DNA of 7,599 nucleotides from an uncultured Ruminococcus sp. (GTDB lineage: Bacteria; Bacillota; Clostridia; Oscillospirales; Acutalibacteraceae), in the NCBI GenBank assembly GCA_946414115.1, contig CAMKNF010000096.1, forward strand, positions 1 to 7,599. The letters run 5' to 3'. Positions within the stretch are counted from its first letter, which is position 1; each line of letters starts with the position of its first letter. A program made the translations under genes and the position numbers. Below are positions 1-6,190 of the stretch, piece after piece. The notes beneath the pieces were generated by a model. That model did no database searches and was not told the origin of the DNA. It saw only the letters and a program-made list of their open reading frames with translations.

Positions 1-48
1 TATCATTTCTGATAAAGCTTTTTATAAAGCATATTAAATTATTATCAG
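1..48 (-). terminator. Weak dyad downstream of the small cysteine protein gene
   Basis: Seven-base arms CTGATAA (9-15) and TTATCAG (42-48) form an inverted repeat that overlaps the stop codon of the minus-strand gene. A smaller hairpin, GCTTT/AAAGC with a 4-base loop (17-30), lies inside it. Both are AT-rich and lack a clean T-tract on the minus strand, so intrinsic termination is only a possibility. The region is also cut by the window edge. Confidence 0.22.
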
Positions 49-251
49 ATTTTAAAATCATCTGCGCTGTATTTTTTATTGAAAGTCGAAGTTTTCGGAA
101 CTCTCATAAGCGGGTCATATTTAAAGGCTCTGCATTTGTTGTTCTGAATACGCTTTCCTCTTTTGCAGTAAGCCATTTCTTTTTCAATTACGGCGTTTTC
201 GCAGTATGAACAGTCAGGCACAATATTCTGACCAAATAGCTTTTTCTTCAT
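45..251 (-). CDS. Small four-cysteine protein of unknown function (68 aa)
   Basis: I do not recognise a named family. The protein has four cysteines spaced C14-x2-C17-x11-C29-x10-C40, which suggests a small zinc-binding knuckle or, less likely, an iron-sulfur site. The rest is basic and polar with no signal peptide or membrane segment, so it is probably cytoplasmic. The start chosen is ATG at 249-251: the sequence just upstream reads GGGGTGAT, a good ribosome site 6 bases before it. An in-frame GTG at 258-260 would add three residues but lies inside that ribosome site. The gene is divergent from pgeF with about 90 bases between them and has its own strong-looking promoter. Its small size makes function hard to infer, but the start site, promoter and ordered cysteines argue that it is a real gene. 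Confidence 0.72.
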   Translation of the reverse strand: MKKKLFGQNIVPDCSYCENAVIEKEMAYCKRGKRIQNNKCRAFKYDPLMRVPKTSTFNKKYSADDFKI

Positions 252-273
252 TATAATCACCCCGTGTTATTTT

Positions 274-302
274 ATTATAACATTAACTTACATCAGTTTC
301 AA
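274..302 (-). promoter_or_regulatory. Sigma-A type promoter for the small cysteine protein
   Basis: On the minus strand, a -35 box TTGAAA (297-302) is followed by a 17-base spacer and a perfect -10 box TATAAT (274-279). The predicted transcript would start near 267 and reach the ATG at 251 after a very short leader carrying the GGGGTG ribosome site. Confidence 0.7.
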
Positions 303-312
303 GGGGTATATT
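283..312 (+). promoter_or_regulatory. Possible weak promoter for pgeF
   Basis: On the plus strand, TTAACT (283-288) and TATATT (307-312) are separated by 18 bases and resemble weak -35/-10 boxes. They overlap the better promoter for the divergent small gene, so the two start sites could interfere. The match is modest, and pgeF could use another start. Confidence 0.3.
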
Positions 313-340
313 TTTTCTTGATTTACGGAGGCGAATCCAC

Positions 341-1174
341 TTGAATTTTCAATCAAAAACAATGACGCTTAATAACGCAGATACAGTACCGTATCTTACA
401 TATAATTCCTTATCGGAAATAAACTTCATTAATCACGCTTTTTCAACCCGTCTGGGCGGAGTGTCGGAAGGTGAATTTACTTCAATGAATATGGCGTTCA
501 ACAGGGGAGATAATCCCGAAAACGTGACCGAAAATTATAAGCGTATCTGCAAAAGTGCAGGCTTTGATTTCGACTCTCTGACAGCATCTGCGCAGGATCA
601 CAACACATTTGTACGTGTGGTAACATCTGAAAACAAGGGTGTCGGCATCTACAAGCCGCGTGATTTGCAGAGCGTTGACGCACTTGTTACAAATGAAAAG
701 GGTGTAACGCTTGTTACGTACTATGCTGACTGCACGCCGCTGTTTTTTGTCGATACAAAGAAAAAGGCAATCGGTCTTGCTCACGCCGGCTGGAGAGGAA
801 CGGTAGGCAGAATAGGGGAAAAGGTTGTAAAAAAGATGACCGAGCTTTACGGCACAAACCCTGCCGATATAATAGCCGCAATCGGACCGGCTATTTCCGT
901 GTGCTGTTACGAGGTTGATAAACCCTGTGCAGATAATTTCTATGCACTCTCTGACCTTGACAGCAGTCGTTTTGTTTTCCCTAAAGAAAACGGAAAATAT
1001 ATGATAGATCTGCTTGAAACCAACAGACAAATTCTCGTTGCCGCAGGCGTAAAAAACGAGAATATAACCGTAAGCGATGTTTGTACCAACTGCAACAGCG
1101 AGCTGTTGTGGAGCCACCGTGCAACAAAGGGCAAGCGGGGTACAATGAGCGCATTTATGTGCATAGTTGACTAA
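341..1174 (+). CDS. pgeF: Peptidoglycan editing factor PgeF (YfiH/YlmD, DUF152/Cu-oxidase_4 family)
   Basis: The 277-residue protein is the usual length for this family and carries its signatures: FSTRLGG (35-40 area), a Q-D-H motif (His87), ADCTPL (Cys131), HAGWRG (His148), AAIGP (about 179-183) and a C-terminal CTNCN...WSHR...GKRGT block (248-268). His87, Cys131 and His148 correspond to the conserved metal/active-site triad. In E. coli, YfiH removes wrongly made UDP-MurNAc-L-Ser so that serine does not replace alanine in peptidoglycan; related proteins, including human LACC1, act on purine nucleosides, so the substrate here is not certain. It is predicted cytoplasmic. The start is TTG at 341, placed 9 bases after a GGAGG ribosome site (327-331); the next in-frame ATG, at 362, has no such site. 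The usual Firmicutes division-cluster neighbours (ylmE, sepF) are absent. A small membrane protein gene follows after 15 bases. Confidence 0.95.
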   Translation: MNFQSKTMTLNNADTVPYLTYNSLSEINFINHAFSTRLGGVSEGEFTSMNMAFNRGDNPENVTENYKRICKSAGFDFDSLTASAQDHNTFVRVVTSENKGVGIYKPRDLQSVDALVTNEKGVTLVTYYADCTPLFFVDTKKKAIGLAHAGWRGTVGRIGEKVVKKMTELYGTNPADIIAAIGPAISVCCYEVDKPCADNFYALSDLDSSRFVFPKENGKYMIDLLETNRQILVAAGVKNENITVSDVCTNCNSELLWSHRATKGKRGTMSAFMCIVD

Positions 1175-1189
1175 ATTACAGGTGAAAAA

Positions 1190-1516
1190 ATGTCAGAACA
1201 TTCAGAGCACAGATATTCAAAAACAAAACCATCATGGAACAAAGATAATAAAATTCTTCTCGTGTTGCTTTCTGTTCAGATTGTTCTTTTTATAACGTTA
1301 GGCTTATTCGGTACGTTATTTAATAATTATTTTAGCCTCGTTTTAAAAATAATATTGTCTGCTCTTATGTTGACAGACAGCATAGCTGTTATTATTTTTA
1401 CAATTAAAACATATGACAGAAATTCATTTGACGACAGGTTTTGTGGTGTCAGAATAGAAATTTTTATTTTTACTATTATATCGCTTTTTGTTTCTGTTGC
1501 AATCTATTTTTATTAA
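1190..1516 (+). CDS. Small three-helix membrane protein, function unknown (108 aa)
   Basis: I do not recognise a family. A polar, charged, His/Ser/Lys-rich N-terminus (1-21) is followed by three predicted membrane helices at roughly residues 22-44, 48-72 and 88-108. The short loop between helices 2 and 3 is charged (TYDRNSFDDR) and the protein ends within the last helix. No catalytic motif or lipobox is visible. The ATG at 1190 is preceded by AGGTGA (1180-1185) at a 4-base spacing and lies 15 bases after the pgeF stop, so the two are very likely co-transcribed. The coding sequence is more AT-rich and phenylalanine/isoleucine-rich than pgeF, as expected for a membrane protein. No link to peptidoglycan editing can be shown beyond this proximity. 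Confidence 0.75.
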   Translation: MSEHSEHRYSKTKPSWNKDNKILLVLLSVQIVLFITLGLFGTLFNNYFSLVLKIILSALMLTDSIAVIIFTIKTYDRNSFDDRFCGVRIEIFIFTIISLFVSVAIYFY

Positions 1517-1596
1517 TTTAAGGAAAGTAGTACATTGTTAAAACTAAAAATGCGAAAATTGTATGAAATATAAAATCATTTTTTGATATTAATCAG

Positions 1597-1677
1597 TGTA
1601 GGGAACGGTCTTGACCGTTCCGCTGATTTACAAGCCAACCCTTAACCGACTCGGAACGGTCAAGACCGTTCCCTACA
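1597..1677. repeat. Double-palindromic repeat element (REP/MITE-like)
   Basis: Two 26-base arms, 1597-1622 and 1652-1677, are perfect reverse complements separated by a 29-base centre. The outer tips read TGTAGGGA and TCCCTACA. Each arm is also a hairpin by itself: GGAACGGTC and GACCGTTCC are self-complementary over 9 bases with a 2-base turn (TT in the left arm, AA in the right). The element is more GC-rich than the spacer around it. It has no coding potential and no obvious target-site duplication. It lies between the convergent pgeF and ABC operons, a usual place for dispersed palindromic repeats. It resembles small non-autonomous mobile or REP-like sequences in Clostridia, but copy number cannot be judged from one window. 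Confidence 0.8.
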
Positions 1678-1741
1678 TTTGAGAGTGGTTATTTTCATAA
1701 CAAAATTGATAATTTATAGAATTAACACAGTAACTAAAAAC

Positions 1742-1776
1742 GGGATATACTTGAATTTTCGTTTCAAGTATATCCC
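1742..1776. terminator. Bidirectional intrinsic terminator between convergent operons
   Basis: A perfect 14-base-pair stem (1742-1755 with 1763-1776, beginning GGGATATAC) closes a 7-base loop. On the minus strand the stem is followed by GTTTTTAG and lies 17 bases beyond the stop codon of the second ABC gene, so it should end the exporter operon. On the plus strand it is followed by TGTTTTGTTTT and could end the pgeF transcript after it passes the palindromic element. Confidence 0.85.
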
Positions 1777-1793
1777 TGTTTTGTTTTATAATC

Positions 1794-3701
1794 TTATGCG
1801 CTTTTGCCTGTGTAAAGCTGATAATACTTGCCCTTCTGCTCAATGAGCTGGTCGTGTGTGCCACGCTCAATGATACGTCCCTGTTCAAGCACCATAATAC
1901 AGTCGGAATTTTTAACAGTTGAAAGCCTGTGGGCGATAACAAATGTCGTCCTGCCCTTCATAAGCTTATCCATACTGTCCTGAACCATCTTTTCCGTTCT
2001 CGTGTCAATCGAGCTTGTAGCCTCGTCAAGAATAAGCGCAGGCGGGTCGGCAACAGCAGCTCTTGCAATAGCCAGCATCTGTCTTTGTCCCTGACTTAAG
2101 TTTCCGCCGTCACCCTTTAAAATGGTGTTGTAACCGTCCGGTAACTTGCGGATAAACGAGTCTGCATTTGCAAGCTTTGCGGCGGCAATAACCTCTTCGT
2201 CGGTAGCTTCAAGTCTGCCGTAGCGGATATTTTCCATTACCGTATCGGTAAACAGGTGAGTGTCCTGCAAAACAATACCGAGCGATCGTCTTAAATCAGA
2301 TTTTTTGATTTTGTTGATGTTAATTCCGTCATATCTGATTTTACCGTCCTGAATGTCATAAAATCGGTTAATTAAGTTAGTAATCGTAGTTTTGCCTGCA
2401 CCTGTCGAGCCGACAAACGCAATTTTTTCACCGGAGTCGGCTGTAATATCAATGTTATGGAGTACCATTTTGTCGTCGTTATATCCGAAATCGACGTCAT
2501 CCATAACAAGCGCACCCTGAAGCTCCTTGTATTCAACTTCACCTGTTTCCTGATGAATGTGTTTCCACGCCCAAAGACCTGTGCGTTCGTTAGTTTCTGT
2601 GAGTTTTCCGTTTTCTTTCTTTGCATTAACAAGCGTAACGTAGCCGTTGTCATCTTCGCTCTTCTCGTCAAGCAAATCAAATATACGCTCTGCACCTGCA
2701 AGAGCCATAATAATGCTGTTTAACTGCTGACTTACCTGAGAAATAGGCTGACTGAAATTCTTGTTGAAGGTTAGAAAGCTTACAAGCTTTCCGAGTGTAA
2801 ATCCTGCAAATCCCGTCAGAGCAAGCACACCGCCGAGAATAGCGCAGAGAACATAGCTGAAATTGCTTAACTGTGCATTAATCGGCATAATTATGTTCGC
2901 AAATTTATTTGCATTGTATGCACTGTCAAATAGCTTGTCGTTAAGCTCTTTAAATTCCTCAATGCTCTTTTTCTCATGATTGAATACCTTAACGACCTTC
3001 TGACCGTTCATCATTTCCTCAATGTAACCGTTTTCCTTACCGAGGTCAGTCTGCTGTGCAAGGAAGTATTTACCGCTTTTGCCTGCAAGATTTTTTACCA
3101 CAAACAGCATAACAAATACCATAAACAGCGTAAGCAGAGTAAGAGGAATGCTTAAAACAAACATACTTGCAAGTACAGATACAATAGTGATTACGCTTGA
3201 AAAAATCTGCACAAGGCTCTGACTTATCATCTGTCGGAGAGTATCAACGTCATTAGTGTAAACGCTCATAATATCGCCGTGCTTGTGTGTGTCAAAATAC
3301 TTAATCGGCAGGCTTTCCATATGCGAGAATATGTCGCACCTTATGTCACGCATAGTTCCCTGTGTAACGTAAACCATAATTTTTGAATAAGCAAATGTCG
3401 CCGCTGCTCCGAGTATATAGAATATTGCAACCCGTGCAATAGCCATAAGCAGAGGAGTAAAGTCGGGATTCGGCTGACCTATCATAGGAGTGATGTAATC
3501 GTCAATAAGCGTTTGAATAAACAGCGTTCCCTGAACATTTGCAAAAACACTCATCAGCATTAAAATGAATACAAAAATCATATGAAATTTATATTTTTTC
3601 ATAATGATTCCGATTAGCCTTTTCAGCGTTTTCATCGGATTTTTAACCTTTGCACCTTCTGCGGCGTTGTGTTTATTCACCGGTGGTTTCGGTCCTCTCA
3701 T
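1794..3701 (-). CDS. ABC exporter half-transporter, consensus-site subunit (635 aa)
   Basis: This is a fused membrane-plus-ATPase subunit, probably the partner of the gene just upstream in a heterodimeric multidrug-type exporter (LmrD/TM288/BmrD-like arrangement). About six membrane helices lie at roughly residues 38-60, 84-108, 163-183, 184-203, 277-300 and 304-332. The ATPase domain spans about 398-630, with Walker A GSTGAGKT (431-438), Q-loop Gln479, signature LSQGQ (535-539), Walker B ALILDE with catalytic Glu560, and switch His591: all hydrolysis residues are present. The signature has Gln in place of the usual second Gly, as is typical of this subunit class. A long charged linker (about 346-396) separates the two domains, another feature of the class. 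The ATG at 3699-3701 is preferred over an upstream in-frame TTG because GGAG (3711-3714) sits 9 bases before it. It follows the upstream stop codon after one base, which suggests translational coupling. The exported substrate is unknown. Confidence 0.93.
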   Translation of the reverse strand: MRGPKPPVNKHNAAEGAKVKNPMKTLKRLIGIIMKKYKFHMIFVFILMLMSVFANVQGTLFIQTLIDDYITPMIGQPNPDFTPLLMAIARVAIFYILGAAATFAYSKIMVYVTQGTMRDIRCDIFSHMESLPIKYFDTHKHGDIMSVYTNDVDTLRQMISQSLVQIFSSVITIVSVLASMFVLSIPLTLLTLFMVFVMLFVVKNLAGKSGKYFLAQQTDLGKENGYIEEMMNGQKVVKVFNHEKKSIEEFKELNDKLFDSAYNANKFANIIMPINAQLSNFSYVLCAILGGVLALTGFAGFTLGKLVSFLTFNKNFSQPISQVSQQLNSIIMALAGAERIFDLLDEKSEDDNGYVTLVNAKKENGKLTETNERTGLWAWKHIHQETGEVEYKELQGALVMDDVDFGYNDDKMVLHNIDITADSGEKIAFVGSTGAGKTTITNLINRFYDIQDGKIRYDGININKIKKSDLRRSLGIVLQDTHLFTDTVMENIRYGRLEATDEEVIAAAKLANADSFIRKLPDGYNTILKGDGGNLSQGQRQMLAIARAAVADPPALILDEATSSIDTRTEKMVQDSMDKLMKGRTTFVIAHRLSTVKNSDCIMVLEQGRIIERGTHDQLIEQKGKYYQLYTGKSA

Positions 3702-3702
3702 A

Positions 3703-5451
3703 TTACAGCTCTCCTTTCTTGTCAAAGTCGCCGCTCCCGCCAGTTTGTGCGGAATAGATTTCGCTGTAAATCGGACTTGAATTTACAAGCTCCTCGTGCG
3801 TTCCGACAGCGCTTATTTCACCGTCGTCCATAACGATGATTTTGTCGGCATTTTCAACGCTTGAGATTCTCTGGGAAATAATAATCTTGGTCGTATCGGG
3901 AATTTCATCACGGAAAGCCTTTCTTATTCTTGCGTCGGTTGCAGTATCAACGGCGCTTGTCGAGTCGTCAAGAATAAGTATTTTAGGCTTTTTAAGCAAA
4001 GCTCTTGCAATGCAGAGTCGTTGCTTCTGTCCGCCCGAAACATTAGTACCACCCTGTTCAATATGGGTGTTGTACCTGTCGGGGAAGGACTGAATAAAGT
4101 CGTCGGCGCAGGCAAGCTTGCAGGCGTTGATACACTCTTCCTCGGTTGCATTTTCGTTGCCCCAACGCAGATTGTCAAGAATAGTGCCGCTGAACAGCAC
4201 GTTTGACTGCAACACAACCGATACCTCGTCACGCAGTGTTTCAAGGTCGTATGAGCGAACGTCCTTTCCGCCGACCTTCACAACGCCGTCTGTAACGTCG
4301 TAAAGTCTGCCGATAAGGTTTACAAGGCTCGTCTTTGAACTGCCCGTTCCGCCGATAATACCGACTGTTTCACCTGATTTAATAGATACGTTGATGTTAT
4401 TAAGTATCGGCTTTTCGCTTGAAGTATTGTAGCTGAAAGAAACATTTTCAAAATCAATGCTTCCGTTTTCAACATTGTAATCGGGATTTTCGGGATTTTT
4501 AAGCGTTGATTCCTCGTTTAAAACTTCGGAAATACGTCTTGCGCTTGCAAGGCTCATGGTAATCATAACAAATACCATTGCAACCATAAGCAGGCTCATA
4601 AGAATGTTCATACAGTATGTAAGCATACTTGTAAGCTCGCCTGTAGTCATCTCACTGCCGACAATCATATTTGCGCCGAACCAGCTTATAGCTATGATAC
4701 AACCATAAACAGTCATCATCATAAGCGGTGAAACAGATACCATAGCGTTTTCAGCCTTTACAAAAAGTCTGTAAAGATTATTTGTGGCTCTGTTGAATTT
4801 CTTTACCTCGTAGTCTTCTCTTACAAATGATTTCACAACTCTGATTGCCGATACATTTTCCTGAATGCTTGCGTTGAGTTCATCGTACTTTTCAAACACC
4901 TGACTGAAATATTTATAAGTAACCTTAAGCAGAAATCCAAGCACAACTGCAAGAAATACGATTGCAATAAGATAGATACAAGCAAGCTTTGCGTTGATAA
5001 TAAATGTCATTGTCATCGCAATAATCAGGCTGAAAGGCGCTCTGAAGCACATTCTGAGTATCATCTGATAAGCGTTCTGAATGTTTGTAACATCCGTGGT
5101 AAGACGTGTGACAAGACCTGCGGTTGAGTATTTGTCAATGTTTGCAAATGAATATGACTGTATATTCTCAAACATAGCCATACGCAGATTTCTCGCAAAG
5201 CCTGCCGACGCTTTTGCGCCGTAAATACCGCCCATAACGCCGCCGAACAGTCCGATAAGCGCACAGGCACCCATCAAAAGACCTGTCATAATTATGTGCT
5301 GCATATTACCTTTGTTGATTCCTTCGTCAATCATAGAAGACATAATAAGCGGAATAAGCATTTCCGCTACGACTTCAAGAATCATAAATAAAGGCGTCAT
5401 AACAGACTCTTTAACAAAGCCCTTAATGTGTTTTGCCAAAGTTTTTATCAT
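3703..5451 (-). CDS. ABC exporter half-transporter, degenerate-site subunit (582 aa)
   Basis: This is the first half-transporter of the operon. It has about six membrane helices near residues 16-38, 53-78, 134-156, 157-176, 244-264 and 278-300, then an ATPase domain at about 333-565. Its nucleotide-site residues are altered: Walker A is GGTGSSKT (367-374, Ser where Gly is usual), Walker B is ILILDD with Asp496 in place of catalytic Glu, and the switch histidine is Gln527 (IISQR). Its signature VSGGQ (471-475) is standard. The pattern fits heterodimers such as TM287/288, LmrCD and BmrCD, where this subunit's Walker motifs form the non-hydrolysing site and its signature completes the partner's active site. 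The ATG at 5449-5451 follows a GGAAGGAG-type ribosome site (GGAG 5464-5467) at a rather long 12-base spacing. It lies 37 bases after the marR stop and 1 base before the next ABC gene. Confidence 0.93.
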   Translation of the reverse strand: MIKTLAKHIKGFVKESVMTPLFMILEVVAEMLIPLIMSSMIDEGINKGNMQHIIMTGLLMGACALIGLFGGVMGGIYGAKASAGFARNLRMAMFENIQSYSFANIDKYSTAGLVTRLTTDVTNIQNAYQMILRMCFRAPFSLIIAMTMTFIINAKLACIYLIAIVFLAVVLGFLLKVTYKYFSQVFEKYDELNASIQENVSAIRVVKSFVREDYEVKKFNRATNNLYRLFVKAENAMVSVSPLMMMTVYGCIIAISWFGANMIVGSEMTTGELTSMLTYCMNILMSLLMVAMVFVMITMSLASARRISEVLNEESTLKNPENPDYNVENGSIDFENVSFSYNTSSEKPILNNINVSIKSGETVGIIGGTGSSKTSLVNLIGRLYDVTDGVVKVGGKDVRSYDLETLRDEVSVVLQSNVLFSGTILDNLRWGNENATEEECINACKLACADDFIQSFPDRYNTHIEQGGTNVSGGQKQRLCIARALLKKPKILILDDSTSAVDTATDARIRKAFRDEIPDTTKIIISQRISSVENADKIIVMDDGEISAVGTHEELVNSSPIYSEIYSAQTGGSGDFDKKGEL

Positions 5452-5488
5452 ATAATATACATACTCCTTCCTTTTCTATGATATAATG

Positions 5489-5938
5489 TCAGTTATTTTC
5501 AAGACCGTATCTTAGTTTTTTCACAAGGCGTAAAAAGGTTTCCTTCTCATCTTTATCAAGAAGTCTGTCAAAGCTTTTTTCGTTTTCTTCAACAGCCTTT
5601 TTAAGAATTACTGCCGTTTGTACACCTTTATCAGTCAGAGTAATTTTTTTCAGCCTTGCGTCGCTTTCTACGGACTCTCTTGTAATATACCCTTTTTTCT
5701 CCATAAGCTTAAGAATATTTGTAACGGTTGAGCGTGAAATAGCAAATTCGCTTTCAATATCCTTCTGGTATATGTCCCTGTCAAGATTCAGAATAAGATA
5801 ACCTATAATCCAGCCGTGCATAATGGTAACCTTGTCAAGTCCTGACTTTGAAGCAGTCATAATCATCTTTCTTTGCATAAGATGGTCAATCGCTTTAATC
5901 TCGTGACCGATAGATTCGGCAATCGAATTGCCTTGCAT
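5489..5938 (-). CDS. MarR-family transcriptional regulator (149 aa)
   Basis: The protein has normal MarR length and layout. A helical N-terminus (1-50) for dimerisation is followed by a winged helix-turn-helix with the recognition region around 66-83 (ISRSTVTNILKLMEKKG) and a wing with the family DxRxK...LTxKG pattern (Asp93, Arg95, to Gly105), then a C-terminal dimerisation helix (about 107-145). MarR proteins bind as dimers to palindromes and usually release DNA when a small ligand binds. As first gene of an operon with two ABC exporter genes, it probably controls export of a toxic compound and its own expression. The ATG at 5936-5938 has an excellent GGAGGTGAT ribosome site (GGAGG 5946-5950, 7-base spacing). 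Tandem palindromes in its leader are candidate binding sites. The ligand is unknown. Confidence 0.92.
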   Translation of the reverse strand: MQGNSIAESIGHEIKAIDHLMQRKMIMTASKSGLDKVTIMHGWIIGYLILNLDRDIYQKDIESEFAISRSTVTNILKLMEKKGYITRESVESDARLKKITLTDKGVQTAVILKKAVEENEKSFDRLLDKDEKETFLRLVKKLRYGLENN

Positions 5939-5954
5939 ATAATCACCTCCGTTT

Positions 5955-5983
5955 GTTTTAAATAAAACAGTTTGATATGAAAC
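5955..5983. promoter_or_regulatory. Tandem palindromic operator candidates for the MarR regulator
   Basis: On the minus strand, two 14-base palindromes, GTTTCATATCAAAC (5983-5970) and GTTTTATTTAAAAC (5968-5955), are separated by a single T and match at 11 of 14 positions. The second extends by one more base pair on each side. Both share GTTT-N6-AAAC. They lie between the predicted transcription start (about 5989) and the ribosome site of marR, where a bound repressor would block transcription. Binding by this MarR protein is inferred from position and symmetry. Confidence 0.6.
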
Positions 5984-5995
5984 TATCTTTACTAT

Positions 5996-6023
5996 ATTAT
6001 ACCATTCCGGATTTTTAAGTCAA
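5996..6023 (-). promoter_or_regulatory. Sigma-A type promoter of the marR-ABC-ABC operon
   Basis: On the minus strand, TTGACT (6018-6023) is followed by a 16-base spacer and a perfect -10 box TATAAT (5996-6001). Transcription would start near 5989, giving a leader of about 50 bases that contains both palindromes and the GGAGG ribosome site. No other convincing promoter was seen inside the operon. Confidence 0.75.
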
Positions 6024-6058
6024 GCGGAAGTAAGAAGTTTTCACACAAGTTTCATAAT

Positions 6059-6080
6059 TGCAATAATATAAAATATTGCA
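6059..6080. repeat. AT-rich dyad in the divergent spacer
   Basis: TGCAATA (6059-6065) and TATTGCA (6074-6080) form perfect 7-base arms around 8 A/T bases. It lies upstream of both the marR promoter and the plus-strand hydrolase gene, so it could be a regulator site, but it could also be chance in very AT-rich DNA. The symmetry differs from the GTTT-N6-AAAC palindromes, so the MarR protein is not the obvious binder. Confidence 0.35.
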
Positions 6081-6126
6081 TAATATAGCATTATTCAGTC
6101 AACATTTTTATTTTAAAAAATTATAC

Positions 6127-6155
6127 TTTAAAATTAATATACAATATGATAAAAT
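6127..6155 (+). promoter_or_regulatory. Possible promoter for the MBL-fold hydrolase gene
   Basis: TTTAAA (6127-6132) and TAAAAT (6150-6155), 17 bases apart, match four and five of six consensus positions and lie about 35 bases before the ATG. In such AT-rich sequence several alternatives exist (for example TATGAT at 6145-6150), so the exact boxes are uncertain. Confidence 0.35.
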
Positions 6156-6190
6156 ATGTTATGTATTTAATAATGAATGGAGTTTAAGTT

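Noticed and set aside
482..1117. A 211-codon open frame on the minus strand inside pgeF
   Set aside because: It is fully antisense to a clear PgeF protein with intact motifs, has no ribosome site, and its translation has no recognisable domain.
1597..1677. Reading the double palindrome as a CRISPR repeat pair or as a terminator
   Set aside because: There are only two copies, in inverted and not direct orientation, with one spacer, and no T-tract follows either side; the separate stem at 1742-1776 is the better terminator.
1673..1942. An 89-codon minus-strand frame running through the terminator
   Set aside because: It overlaps the C-terminal end of the ABC gene in another frame and spans the intrinsic terminator and part of the palindromic element; no ribosome site was seen.
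3702..3725. An upstream TTG start adding eight residues to the second ABC gene
   Set aside because: The TTG is inside the preceding gene and the good GGAG ribosome site lies downstream of it, correctly spaced for the ATG at 3699-3701.
3836..4303. Several plus-strand frames of 61-85 codons opposite the first ABC gene
   Set aside because: They lie opposite the conserved ATPase domain and are shadows of its codon pattern; no start signals were found.
5452..5488. A separate promoter for the ABC genes in the marR-ABC spacer
   Set aside because: TATAT-like sequence is present, but no -35 box at suitable spacing was found; read-through from the marR promoter explains expression.
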